Positions 1 to 13,100 of a DNA stretch of 64,000 nt are shown in pieces; positions within the stretch are counted from its first letter, which is position 1, and each line of letters opens with the position of its first letter. The notes beneath the pieces are model-generated. The model saw nothing but the letters and a program-made list of their open reading frames with translations. It did no database searches and was not told the origin of the DNA. The DNA is from Aplectana chamaeleonis (taxonomy: Eukaryota; Nematoda; Chromadorea; Rhabditida; Cosmocercidae). The stretch lies in the NCBI GenBank assembly GCA_029168955.1, contig JAPDOI010000066.1, positions 461,501 to 525,500 on the forward strand. Direction: 5' to 3'. Made by a program: the position numbers and the translations under genes.

Positions 1-106
1 TTTGCTTCAGTTATCCGCGTCACTCCGCGGCGGAAATATCAGCTCATTCTCGGGACAGACCGTGATAATGGGAAGATGGGGTGTTACATCGTACGAACTC
101 TTGATA
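1..106 (-). repeat. Interspersed repeat family R, distal piece
   Basis: This stretch is the reverse complement of roughly 26617-26725, sharing the landmarks CCGTGATAATGGGAAGAT and TACATCGTACGAACTC. It matches the part of the repeat that, in the uninterrupted copy at 26 kb, lies directly next to the part found here at 3351-3546. The two pieces therefore look like one copy split by a 3.2-kb insertion. No coding potential is visible. The family identity is unknown. Confidence 0.75.
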
Positions 107-124
107 TAATGTTACCAGCGGCAG

Positions 125-310
125 AGGCCGGCTGACGCCGGCCTCTCCCGCTGGGGTCCGGCTACGCCGGCCCATTTGCCGGCTTCGCCGGCATCTTGAG
201 TGCAATCGACATCCGCTGATTCTATGTGAGTTGGCGTTCAGAAGTTCTCACGCTTGCCGGCTATCGCCGGCCTCTGTCGCTGGAGTCCGGTTGCGCCGGC
301 CCATGAGCTG
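125..310. repeat. Direct pair of GCCGGC-rich hairpin units
   Basis: Two copies of a unit of about 47 bp lie at about 129-175 and 255-304. Each has GCCGGC-N3/4-GCCGGC mini-palindromes followed by CTCTC/GTC-CGCTGG and ending in GCGCCGGCCCAT-like sequence. The copies differ by a few substitutions. They are GC-rich and hairpin-forming, with no function evident. From 310 to 730 nothing recognisable was seen. Confidence 0.6.
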
Positions 311-730
311 GTTTCGACGACAACGCTCGAGCAATCAGAAGTTACTAAGCATTTCAAACCTCGCAAACCTTGCTAACCTATTTTCTTATGCAGTTGCACA
401 CCGACCCTTCTCTAGTTTTAGGAGGTCCTAAAATGGTAGCTCATTCATATCCATTTCTGTCATGATAAAGACAACCGCTGTTTCAGATTTAGTAAAGGCC
501 TCCATGACCAACCGACACCCTGCTACTTTTATTGCCAAATGAAGTATAATGATGTTTGTGTTTTCTGGATGCATATTTTGATTAACTCACATTTCCATCG
601 TATATAAACCCGATTTAGAAAGTTTGGTGCATATAAACAGCTAAGCAGTTGAAATGAGTAGTTAAGGGGGAGGGGCTTGAAGAAAGGGGTGGTATACACT
701 CTCTCATAGACGCACAAAACGATTTTGAAG

Positions 731-2668
731 TTCTGCGTTCACCCACTTCGGTCCCGCACACTTTCTACGGTGTCCGGCGCACTCCCACTTGGATCCCGCA
801 CACTCTCTATGGCGTCTGGCGCACTCCCACTTGGGTCCCACACACCTTACACGGTGTCCGGCTCACTCCCACTTCGGTCCCTCACACTTCCTACGACGTC
901 CGGCGCACGCGCATTTGGGTCCCACACACCTTCTGCGGCGTCGTGCGCATTCCCACTTGAGGCCCGCCAACTTTCTACGGCGTCCTGCACACTCCCGATG
1001 GGGTCCCGCACACATTCTACGTCGTCGGCCGCACTCTACCTTGGGTCCCGCACGCTTTTTATGGCGTTCTGCGCACTCCCACTTGGGTATCGCACACTTT
1101 TTATGAGTCCTGCGCACTCCCACTTGGGTTCCGCACACTTTCTACGGCGTCTGGCGCACTCTACCTTGGGTCCCGCACACTATCTACGGCGTCCGGCGCA
1201 CTTCCACTTGGGTCTCGCACACTTTCTTCGGCGTCCGGCGCACTCGCATTTGGGTCCCACATACTTTCTCTGGCGTCCGGCGCACTCTACCTTGGGTCAC
1301 GCACACTTTTTACGGCGTTCTGCGCACTCCTACTTGGGTCCCGCACATTTTCTATGGCGTCCTGAGCACTCCCACTTGGGTCCCCCGCCCACTTTCTTCG
1401 GCGTATGGCGCACTCGCATTTGGATCCCACACATTTTCTACGGCGTCCTGCGCACTCCCACTTGGGTCCCGCCCACTTCCTACGGCGTCCGGCGCACTCT
1501 ACCTTGGGTCCCGCACGCTTTTTATGGCGTTCTGCGCACTCCCACTTGGGTCTCGCACACTTTTTATGAGTCCTGCGCACTCCCACTTGGGTTCCGCACA
1601 CTTTCTACGGCGTCCGGCGCACTCTACCTTGGGTCCCGCACACTATCTACGGCGTCCGGCGCACTTCCACTTGGGTCTCGCACACTTTCTTCGGCGTCCG
1701 GCGCACTCGCATTTGGGTCCCACATACTTTCTCTGGCGTCCGGCGCACTCTACCTTGGGTCACGCACACTTTTTACGGCGTTCTGCGCACTCCTACTTGG
1801 GTCCCGCACATTTTCTACGGCGTCCTGCGCACTTCCACTTGGATCCCGCATGCTTCCTACGGCGTCCGGCGCACTCCCACTTAGATCCCGCACACTCCCT
1901 ACGGCGTCTGGCGCACTGCCACTTGGGTTCCACAGACTTTCTACAGCGTGTGGCGCACTCCCACTGTGATCCCGCATACTCCCTACGGCGTCTGGCGCAC
2001 TGCCACTTGGGTCCCACACACTCCCTGCGGCGTCCTGCGCATTCCCACTTGAGTCCCGCACACTTCCTGCGGCGTCCTGCGCATTCCCACTTGAGTCCCG
2101 CACACTTTATACGACGTCCGGTGCACTCCCGAATGGGTCCCACACACTTCCTGCGGCGTCCTGCGCTTTCCCACTTGAGTCCCGCACACTTTCTATGGCG
2201 TCCAGCGCACTCCCACTTGGGTCCCGCACACTTTTATACGGCGTCCGGCGCCCTCTACCTTGGGTCCCGCACACTTTCTACGGCGTTCTGCGCACTCCTA
2301 CTTGGGTCCCGCACATTTTCTAAGGCGTCCTGAGCACTCCCACTTGGGTCCCGCACACTTTCTTCGGCGTCCGGCGCTTTCCCATTAGGGTCCCACATAC
2401 TTTATCTGGCGTCCGGCGCACTCTACCTTGGGTCCCGCACACTTTTTACGGCGTCCTGCGCATTCCTACTTGGGTCCCGCACATTTTCTATGGCGTCCTG
2501 ATCACTCCCACTTGGGTCCCGCCCACTTTCTTCGGCGTCCGGCGCCCTCTACCTTGGTCCCGCACACTTTCTACGGCGTCCTGTTCACTTGCACTTGGGT
2601 CCCGCACACTTTCTACGGTGCCCGGCGCACTCCCACTTGGGTCCCGCACACTTTCTACGGCGTTCTGA
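731..2668. repeat. 42-bp minisatellite, array 1 (about 46 units)
   Basis: This is a head-to-tail array with the plus-strand consensus CACTTGGGTCCCGCACACTT followed by TCTACGGCGTCCGGCGCACTCC. Because 42 bp is 14 codons, all frames tend to stay open and give long repetitive pseudo-ORFs of the type GALPLGSRTLSTAS. The block at about 1072-1330 is repeated almost exactly 462 bp later (11 units), which indicates unequal exchange or segmental duplication inside the array. The reverse complement of the unit aligns without gaps to the unit of the 4.2-16.9 kb array at about 70-78 percent identity by eye, so the two arrays share an ancestor but lie in opposite orientation. Confidence 0.93.
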
Positions 2669-2773
2669 GCGCTCTTGAGCCCGTACCCGTAAGGTCGCCC
2701 GTCTTGAAAGTTAAGCCGAATAAATGGTCAAACAAACACACAGAGAAACGCACACATATGGTTTCCGTTTTCA

Positions 2774-3054
2774 TTTTAGTCTGACGCATGGACCAGGCGG
2801 CTGGCCGTGCGGGGTTGGCGGCCTCACTGGAGAATGGGGTTCGATTTGCTAGCGGTGATCTACCGTCGCAGCCCCGTCCATTCATCAGACTAAAATGATT
2901 GCGCGAACTCTACATATGGTTTCCGTTTTCATTTTAGTCTGACGCATGGACCAGGCGGCTGGCCGTGCGGGGTTGGCGGCCTTATTGAAGAATGGGACTT
3001 CGATTTGCATGGGGTGATCTACCGTCGCAGCCCCGTCCATGCATCAGACTAAAA
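2774..3054. mobile_element. Tandem pair of small inverted-repeat elements
   Basis: Two near-identical copies lie at 2774-2895 and 2932-3054, 158 bp apart. Each begins TTTTAGTCTGACGCATGGAC and ends with the inverted counterpart GTCCAT(G/T)CATCAGACTAAAA, so each looks like a miniature element of about 122 bp with terminal inverted repeats. The linker (ATGATTGCGCGAACTCTACATA plus ATGGTTTCC) is also repeated, so the pair probably arose by tandem duplication rather than by two insertions. The second copy runs straight into the ACATAC/AT microsatellite. No protein is encoded. Confidence 0.7.
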
Positions 3055-3068
3055 TGATTGCGCGAACT

Positions 3069-3117
3069 CTACATACATACATACATACATACATACATAC
3101 ACACACGCACACACAAA
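3069..3117. repeat. (ACAT)n / (CA)n microsatellite
   Basis: A run of ACATACATAC grades into CACACACGCACACAC and immediately precedes the AT tract. Length is likely to vary between individuals. Confidence 0.9.
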
Positions 3118-3121
3118 TTTA

Positions 3122-3346
<225 letters not shown>

Positions 3347-3350
3347 GGAT

Positions 3351-3546
3351 GGGAAGAATAAAAAAGCTAGGAGAATCCATCACGGTGCTCAGATAACAAT
3401 TCAACTATTTGGGCACCTCTCTGTTAGATTAAAGGCCGGTTTTTACTGGATTGCTGCTGCCATCGCAGCGATTGGACACCCGCTGCTGCAACGATCCGGC
3501 AGCGATTTTGTTCATAGTGCATAGCCCCTTGAATAATTGTGGTGAG
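3351..3546 (-). repeat. Interspersed repeat family R, proximal piece
   Basis: This is the reverse complement of about 26413-26606, with shared blocks GGGAAGAATAAAAAAGCTAG, CAGATAACAATTCAAC and CATAGTGCATAGCCCCTTGA. It continues the repeat interrupted at position 106. The remaining sequence up to 4170 has no recognised gene. A CCG/CCT-rich triplet patch lies at about 3745-3797. Confidence 0.75.
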
Positions 3547-3744
3547 CGCCAAGCGCTCACCAGGATTTGGCTTTTATCTCTTCCCGCGCCGATGCCCTTC
3601 GATGAGATCACCTATTCATACCGTCAACAGAGGTATGAGCTGTACACTATTCGACGCGCTGCAAGAAATTACATATGTGTGCAACTTTTCATCCCAACTG
3701 GTCCCCGCTTTCTAAAGTTATGACCTCTCAAAGTACGCAAAAAC

Positions 3745-3797
3745 GTTCTCCACCACCGCCTCCGCCTCCGCCACCGCCTCCGCCTCCACCTCCGTCC
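3745..3797. repeat. Imperfect CCN triplet repeat
   Basis: CCACCGCCTCCGCCTCCGCC-type trinucleotide run. On the minus strand it reads as Arg/Trp-rich, on the plus strand as Pro/Pro-rich. There are no splice sites or coding context that would make either reading credible. Confidence 0.7.
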
Positions 3798-4172
3798 GTC
3801 GAAAACCATTTTTTTGGAAGGCGTGGACCAAATCGCTCGAAAATTTGTGACTAGAGGTAATCGGCCACGGGAATGACGAAAATAATTGTCAGAACTCACC
3901 ATAATGACTTCTGGGCCCCTAACGGGCGTTTGAAACTCGGAAACCGGCCTCTCAAGAATAGTTTATGAAAATGGTGGGTTTTTCGTTATCAGTCATTGTT
4001 TTCTTAGACTCCATATAAACACCTTGCTCTCCAGGGTGGTGTACTTTGAACGTCCGGCTCGGAAGAGGACGCTGTGCGGGTTGATGTACTTGACCGCGGC
4101 GCGTATTCGTTCAAAGCGCACCATCGATAAGAAGGCGTCGCAGGATGTGCTGAAGTGTCGGTTGACTATGTG

Positions 4173-7100
4173 AGACCTCAGTAAGGGTGTGCAGGACGTC
4201 GTAGAAGGGGGCAGGGCCTCAGTAGGAGTATGCAGGACATCATCGAACGTGTGCAGGACCTTATTAGGAGTGTTCAGGACATCATGGAACGTGTGCAGGA
4301 CCCCAGTAGGGGTGTGCAGGACGTCGTAGAATGTGTGCAGGACCTCAGTAGAAAAGGGCAGGACATCATGGAACGTGTGCAAGACCTCAGTAGGAGTGTG
4401 CAGGACATCATGGAACGTGTGCAAGACCTTAGTAGGAGTGTGCAGGACATCATGGGACCTGTGCAGGACCTCAGTAGGGGTGTGCAGGACGTCGTGGAAT
4501 GTGTGCAGGGCCTCAGTAGGAGTATGCAGGACATCATCAAACGTGTGCAGGACCTTAGTAAAGTGTGCAGGACATATTGGGACCTGTTCAGGACCTCAGT
4601 AGGAGTGTGCAGGACATCATGGAACGTGTGCAAGACCTTAGTAGGAGTATGCAGGACATCATCGAACGTGTGCAGGACCTTAGTAGGAGTGTGCAGGACA
4701 TATTGGGACCTGTTCAGGACCTCAGTAGGAGTGTGCAGGACATCATGGAACGTGTGCAAGACCTTAGTAGGAGTATGCAGGACATCATCGAACGTGTGCA
4801 GGACCTTATTAGGAGCGTGCAGGACATCATGGAACGTGTGCAGGACCTCAGTAGGAGTGTGCAGGACATCATTGTACCTGTGCAGGACCTCAGTAGGAGT
4901 GTGCAGGACGTCATGGAACGTGTGCAGGACCTCAGTAGGAGTGTGCAGGACATCATGGAACGTGTGCAGGACCTTAGTAGGAGTCCGGACCTCAGTAAGA
5001 AAGTGCAGGACATCAAGGGACCTGTGCAGGACCTCAGTAGGGGTGTGCAGGACGTCTTGTAATGTGGGCAGGACCTTAGTATAAGTGTGCAGAACATCAT
5101 GGAACCTGTGCAGGACCTTAGTAGGAGTGTGCAGGACATATTGGGACCTGGTCAGGACCTCAGGAGGAGTGTGCAGGACATCATGGAACGTGTGCAAGAC
5201 CTTAGTAGGAGTATGCAGGACATCATCAGAACGTGTGTAGGACCTTAGTAGGAGTGTGCAGGACATATTGGGACCTGTTCAGGACCTCAGTAGGAGTGTG
5301 CAGGACCGTAGTAGGAGTGGGCAGGACATCATGGGACGTGTGCAGGACCCCAGTAGGGGTGTGCAGGACGTCGTGGAATGTGTGCAGGGCCTCAGTAGGA
5401 GTATGCAGGACATCATGGAACGTGTGCAGGACCTTAGTAGGAGTGTGCAGGACATATTGGGACCTGTTCAGAACCTCATTAGGAGTGTGCAGGACATCAT
5501 TGTACCTGCGCAGGACCTCAGTAGGAGTGTGCAGGACATCATTGTACCTGCGCAGGACCTCAGTAGGAGTGTGCAGGACATCATGGAACGTGTGCAGGAC
5601 CTCAGTAGGAGTGTGCAGGACATCATGGAACGTGTGCAGGACCGTAGTAGGAGTGGCAGGACATCATGGGGACGTGTGCAGGACCCAGTAGGGGTGTGCA
5701 GGACGTCGTGGAATGTGTGCAGGGCCTCAGTAGGAGTATGCAGGACATCATCGAACGTGTGCAGGACCTTAGTAGGAGTGTGCAGGACATATTGGGACCT
5801 GTTCAGGACCTCAGTAGGAGTGTGCAGGACATCATGGAACGTGTGCAAGACCTTAGTAGGAGTATGCAGGACATCATCGAACGTGTGTAGGACCTTAGTA
5901 GGAGTGTGCAGGACATATTGGGACCTGTTCAGGACCTCAGTAGGAGTGTGCAGGACCGTAGTAGGAGTGGGCAGGACATCATGGGACGTGTGCAGGACCC
6001 CAGTAGGGGTGTGCAGGACGTCGTGGAATGTGTGCAGGGCCTCAGTAGGAGTATGCAGGACATCATGGAACGTGTGCAGGACCTTAGTAGGAGTGTGCAG
6101 GACATATTGGGACCTGTTCAGGACCTCAGTAGGAGTGTGCAGGACATCATTGTACCTGCGCAGGACCTCAGTAGGAGTGTGCAGGACATCATTGTACCTG
6201 CGCAGGACCTCAGTAGGAGTGTGCAGGACATCATGGAACGTGTGCAGGACCTCAGTAGGAGTGTGCAGGACATCATGGAACGTGTGCAGGACCGTAGTAG
6301 GAGTGGGCAGGACATCATGGGACGTGTGCAGGACCCCAGTAGGGGTGTGCAGGACGTCGTGGAATGTGTGCAGGGCCTCAGTAGGAGTATGCAGGACATC
6401 ATCGAACGTGTGCAGGACCTTAGTAGGAGTGTGCAGGACATATTGGGACCTGTTCAGGACCTCAGTAGGAGTGTGCAGGACATCATGGAACGTGTGCAAG
6501 ACCTTAGTAGGAGTATGCAGGACATCATCGAACGTGTGTAGGACCTTAGTAGGAGTGTGCAGGACATATTGGGACCTGTTCAGGACCTCAGTAGGAGTGT
6601 GCAGGACATCATGGAACGTGTGCAGGACCGTAGTAGGAGTGGGCAGGACATCATGGGACGTGTGCAGGACCCCAGTAGGGGTGTGCAGGACGTCGTGGAA
6701 TGTGTGCAGGGCCTCAGTAGGAGTATGCAGGACATCATGGAACGTGTGCAGGACCGTAGTAGGAGTGGGCAGGACATCATGGGACGTGTACAGGACCTCA
6801 GTAGGAGTGTGCAGGACATCATGGAACCTGTGCAGGACCTCAGTAGGAGTATGCAGGACATCATCGAACCTGCTGCAGGACCTTAGTAGGAGTGTGCAGG
6901 ACATCATGGAGACCTGTGCAGGACCTCAGTAGGAGTGTGCAGGACATCATGGAACGTGTGCAGGACCGTAGTAGGAGTGGGCAGGACATCATGGAACGTG
7001 CAAGACCTTAAGGATGCAGGACATCATGGAACGTGTGCAGGACCGTAGTAGGAGTGTGCAGGACATCATGGGACCTGTGCAGGACCTCAGTAGGGTGTGC

Positions 7101-10100
7101 AGGACATCGCGAAACGTGTGCAGGACCTCAGTAGGAGTATGCAGGACATCATCGAACGTGTGTAGGACCTTAGTAGGAGTGTGCAGGACATATTGGGACC
7201 TGTTCAGGACCTCAGTAGGAGTGTGCAGGACATCATGGAACGTGTGCAGGACCGTAGTAGGAGTGGGCAGGACATCATGGGCCGTGGGCAGGACCCCAGA
7301 AGGGGTGTGCAGGACGTCGTAGAATGTGTGCAGGACCTCAGTAGGAGTGAGCAGGACATCATGGAACGTGTGCAGCACCCCAGTAGGGATGAGCAGGACA
7401 TCATTGAACGTGTGCAGGACCGTAGTAGGAGTAGGCAGGACATCATGGAACCTGTGAAGGACCTCAGTAGGAGTGTGCAGGACATCATGGATCGCGTGCA
7501 AGACCTCAGTAGGAGTGCGCAGGACATCATGGGACGTGTGCAAGACCTTAGTAGGAGTTTGCAGTACATCATGGGACCTGTGCAGGACCTCAGTAGGAGT
7601 GTGCAGAACATCATGGAACGTGTGCAAGACCTTAGTAGGAGTGTGCAGGACATCATGGAACGTGTGCAGGACCTCAGTAGGAGTGTGCAGGACATCATAA
7701 GACCTGTGCAGGACCTCAGTAGGAGTGTGCAGGACATCATGGAACCTGTGCAGGACCTCAGTAGGAGTGTGCAGGGACATCATGGAACGTGTGCAGGACC
7801 TCAGTAGGAGTGTGCAGGACATCATGGGACCTGTGCAGGACCTCAGTAGGGAGTGTGCAGGACATCATGGGACCTGTGCAGGACCTCAGTAGAAGTGTGC
7901 AGGACATCATGGAATGTGTGCAGGACCTCAGTAGGAGTGTGCAGGACATTATGAGACCTGTGCAGGACCCCAGTAGGAGTGTGCAGGACATCATGGAACG
8001 TGTGCAGGACCTTAGTAGGAGTGTGCAGGACATCATGGGACCTGTGCAGGACCCCAGTAGGGGTGTGCAGGACGTCGTGGTGAATGTGTGCAGGACCTTA
8101 GTAGGAGTGTGCAGGACATCATGGAACGTGTGCAGTACCTTAGTAGGAGTGTGCAGGACATCATGGGACCTGTGCAGGACCTCAGTAGGGGTGTGCAGGA
8201 CGTCGTGGAATGTGTGCAGGGCCTCAGTAGGAGTATGCAGGACATCATCGAACGTGTGCAGGACCTTAGTAGGAGTGTGCAGGACATATTGGGACCTGTT
8301 CAGGACCTCAGTAGGAGTGTGCAGGACATCATGGAACGTGTGCAAGACCTTAGTAGGAGTATGCAGGACATCATCGAACGTGTGCAGGACCTTAGTAGGA
8401 GTGTGCAGGACATATTGGGACCTGTTCAGGACCTCAGTAGGAGTGTGCAGGACATCATGGAACGTGTGCAAGACCTTAGTAGGAGTATGCAGGACATCAT
8501 GGAACGTGTGCAGGACCTTAGTAGGAGTGTGCAGGACATATGGAACCTGCAGGACCTCAGTAGGAGTATGCAGGACATCATGGGACCTGTGCAGGCCCCC
8601 AGTAGGTAGGAGTGTGCAGGACATCATGGGACCTGTGCAGGATCTCAGTAGGAGTGCGCAGGAAATCATGGAACGTGTGCAGGATCTTAGTAGGAGCGGG
8701 CAGGACATCATGAACCTGGGCGGGACCCCAGTAGGGGTGTGCAGGACATCATGGAATGTGTGCAGGACCTCCAGTAGGAGTGTGCAGGACATCATGGAAC
8801 GTGTGCAGGACCTTAGTAGGAGTGTGCAGGACATCATGGGACCTGTGTGCAGGACCTCAGTAGGAGTGTGCAGGACATCATGGAACCTGCAAGACCTCAG
8901 TAGGAGTGTGCAGGACATCATGGAACGTGTGCAGGACCTCAGTAGGAGTGTGCAGGACATCATTGAACGTGTGCAGGACCTCAGTAGGAGTGTGCGGGAC
9001 ATCATGGAACGTGTGCAGGACCGTAGTAGGAGTGGGCAGGACATCAGGAAACTTGTGCAGGACCCCAGTAGGGGTGTGCAGGACGTCGTAGTATGTGTGC
9101 AGGACCTCAGTAGGAGTAAGCAGGACATCATGGAACGTGTGCTGGACCTTAGTAGGAGTGTGCAGGACATCATGGGACCTGTGCAGGACCTCAGTAGGAG
9201 TGTGCAGGACATCATGGAACGTGCAGGACCTCAGTAGGAGTGTGCAGGACATCATTGTACCTGTGCAGGACCTCAGTAGGAGTGTGCAGGACATCATGGA
9301 ACGTGCAGGACCTCCAGTAGGAGTGTGCAGGACATCATGGAACGTGTGCAGGACCGTAGTAGGAGTGGGCAGGACATCATGGGACGTGTGCAGGACCCCA
9401 GTAGGAGTGTGCAGGACGTCATGGAATGTGTGCAGGACCTCAGTAGGAGTGCAGGACATCATCGGACGTGTGCAGGACCCCAGTAGGAGTGTGCAGGACA
9501 TCATTGGGACCTGTTCAGGACCTCAGTAGGAGTGTGCAGGACATCATGGAACGTGTGCAAGACCTTAGTAGGAGTATGCAGGACATCATGGAACGTGTGC
9601 AGGGCCTTAGTAGGAGTGTGCAGGACATATTGGGACCTGTGCAGGACCTCAGTAGAGTGTGCAGGACATCATGGAACGTGTGCAGGACCGTAGTAGGAGT
9701 GTGCAGGACATCATGGGACCTGTGCAGGACCTCAGTAGGGAGTGTGCAGGACGTCATGGAAAGTGTGCAGGACCTCAGTAGGAGTGTGCAGGACATCATG
9801 GAACGTGTGCAAGACCTCAGTAGGAGTGTGCAGGACATCATGGAACGTGTGCAAGGCCTTAGAAGGAGTGTGCAGGACATTATGGGACCTGTGCAAGACC
9901 CCAGTAGGGGTGTGCAGATCATCATGGAACGTGTGCAGGACCTCAGTAGGAGTGTGCAGGACGTTATGGGGTCTGTGCAGGACCTCAGTAGGAGTGTGCA
10001 GGACATTATGGGGCCTGTACAAGACCTCAATAGGGTTGTGCAGGACGTCATGAACCGTGTGCAGGACCCCAGTAGCGGTGTGCAGGACATCATACAACGT

Positions 10101-13100
10101 GTGCAGGACCTCAGTAGGAGTGTGCAGGACATCATGGAACCTGTGCAGGACCTCAGTAGGAGTGTGCAGGACATCATGGGACCTGTGCAGGACCTCAGTA
10201 GGAGTGTGCAGGACATCATGGATCGTGTGCAGGACCTCAGTAGGAGTGTAGAGGACAACATGGGCCGTGTGAAGGACCTCAGTAGGAGTGTGCAGGACAT
10301 CATGGAACGTGTGCAGAACCTCAGTAGGAGTGTGCATGACATCATGGGACGTGTGCAGGACCCCAGTAGGGTGTGTGCAGGACATATTGGAATGTGTGCA
10401 GGACCTCAGTAGGAGTGTGCAGGACATCATGGAACGTGTGCAGCACCTTAGTAGGAGTGTGCAGGACATCATCGAACGTGTGCAGGACCTCAGTAGGAGT
10501 GTGCAGGACATCATTGGGACCTGTGCAGGACCTCAGTAGGAGTGTGCAGGACATCATTGTACCTGTGCAGGACCTCAGTAGGAGTGTGCAGGACATCATG
10601 GAACGTGTGCAGGACCTCAGTAGGAGTGTGCAGGACATCATGGAACGTGTGCAGGACCTCAGTAGGAGTGTGGGCAGGACATCATGGGAACGTGTGCAGG
10701 ACCCCAGTAGGGTGTGCAGGACGTCGTGGGAATGTGCAGGGCCTCCAGTAGGAGTATGCAGGGACATCATCGAACGTGTGCAGGACCTTAGTAGGGAGTG
10801 TGCAGGACATATTGGGACCTGTTCAGGACCTCAGTAGTGAGTGTGCAGGACATCATTGTACCTGCGCAGGACCTCAGTAGGAGTGTGCAGGACATCGTTG
10901 TACCTGCGCAGGACCTCAGTAGGAGTGCAGGACATCAATGGAACGTGTGCAGGACCTCAGTAGGAGTGTGTGCAGGACATCATGGAACATTAATGCAGGA
11001 CCGTAGTAGGAGTGGCAGGGATGGCATCATGGGACCTGTGCAGGACCTCAGTAGGGAGTGTGCAGGACGTCGTAGATGTGTGCAGGACCTCAGTAAAGGA
11101 GTATGCAGGACATCACCGAACGTGTGTACAGGACCTTAGTAGTGAGTGTGCAGGACATATTGGGACCCTGTGCTTAGGACCTCAGTAGGGAGTGTGCAGG
11201 ACATCATGAAACGTGTGGTAAAAAGACCTTAGTAGGAGTATGCAGGACATCATGGAACGTGTGCAGGGCCTTGGCCAGTAGGGAGGTAAAGAGGACATCA
11301 TTGCAGAGGGACCTGTTCAGGACCTCAGTAGAGTGTGCATGACATCATGGGAACGTGTGCAGGACCGTAGTAGGAGTGGTGCAGGACATCATGGGACCTG
11401 TGCAGTGACCCCTGTAGGAGTGTGCAGGACGTCGTGGAATGTGTGCAGGGCCTCAGTAGGAGTATGCAGGACATCATGGAGACGTGTGCAAGACCTTAGT
11501 AGGGAGTGTGCAGGACATCATGGAACGTGTGCAAGGCCTCAGTAGGGAGGAGTGTGCAGGACATCATGTGGAACGTGTGCAAGACCTTAGTAAGTGAGTA
11601 TGCAGGACATCATCGAACGTGTGCAGGACCTCAGTAGGGAGTGTGCAGGGACATGTTGGAGACCTGTGCAGGACCTCCCAGTAGGGGTGTGCAGGACGTC
11701 GTAGAATGTGCAGGACCTCAGTAGGAGTGTGCAGGACATCATGGAACGTGTGCAAGACCTTAGTAGGAGTGTGCAGGACATCATGGAACGTGTGCAGGAC
11801 CTTAGTAGGGAGTGTGCAGGACATCATAGAATGTGTGCAGGACCTCAGTAGGAGTGTGCAGGACATCATGGAACGTGTGCAGGACCTCAGTAGGAGTGTG
11901 CAGGACATCATGGGACCTGTGCAGGACCTCAGTAGGAGTGTGCAGGACATCATGGATCGTGTGCAGGACCTCAGTAGGAGTGTGCAGGACACCATGGAAC
12001 CTGTGCAGGACCTCAGTAGGGGTGTGCAGGACATCGTAGAATGTGTGCAGGACCTCAGTAGGAGTGTGCAGGACATCATGGAACGTGTGCAAAACCTTAG
12101 TAGGAGTGTGCAGGACATCATAAGACATGTGCAGGACCTCAGTAGGAGTGTGCAGGACATTATGGGACCTGTGCAGGACCTCAATAGGAGTGTGCAGAAC
12201 ATCATGGAACGTGTGCAGGACCTCAGTAGGAGTGTGCAGGACATTATGGGACCTGTGCGGACCCCAGTAGGGGTGTGCAGGACGTCGTATAATGTGTGCA
12301 GGACCTTAGTAGGAGTGTGCAGGACATCATGGAACGTGTGCAGGACCTTAGTAGGAGTGTGCAGGACATCATAAGACCTGTGCAGGACCTCAGTAGGAGT
12401 GTGCAGGACATCATGGAACCTGTGCAGGACCCCAGTAGGGGTGTGCAGGACATCATGGAACGTGTGCAGGACCTCAGTAGGAGTGTGCAGGACATCATGG
12501 AACGTGCAGGACCTCAGTAGGAGTGTGCAGGACATCATGGAACGTGTGCAGGACCTCAGTAGGGAGTGTGCAGGACATCATGGAACCTGTGCAGGACCCC
12601 AGTAGGGGTGTGCAGGACATCATGGGACCTGTGCAGGACCTCAGTAGGAGTGTGCAGGGCATCATGGGACATGCGCAGGACCTCAGTAGGAGGGGGCAGG
12701 ACATCATGGAACGTGTGCAGGACCTCAGTAGGAGTGTGCAGGACATCATGGAACGTGTGCATGACCTTAGTAGGAGTGTGCAGGATATCATGGGACCTGT
12801 GCAGGACCTCAGTAGGAGTGTGCAGGACATCATGGAACGTGTGCAAGACCTTAGTAGGAGTATGCAGGACATCATCGAACGTGTGCAGGACCTTAGTAGG
12901 AGTGTGCAGGACATATTGGGACCTGTTCAGGACCTCAGTAGGAGTGTGCAGGACATCATGGAACGTGTGCAAGACCTTAGTAGGAGTATGCAGGACATCA
13001 TCGAACGTGTGCAGGACCTTATTAGGAGTGTGCAGGACATCATTGTACCTGCGCAGGACCTCAGTAGGAGTGTGCAGGACATCATTGTACCTGCGCAGGA

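Noticed and set aside
731..2668. Repetitive proteins of the GALPLGSRTLSTAS type
   Set aside because: Same explanation as for array 2: a 42-bp unit open in all frames, with the opposite strand equally open.
3669..3902. Arg/Trp-rich minus-strand ORF
   Set aside because: Produced by the CCN triplet repeat; no gene context.
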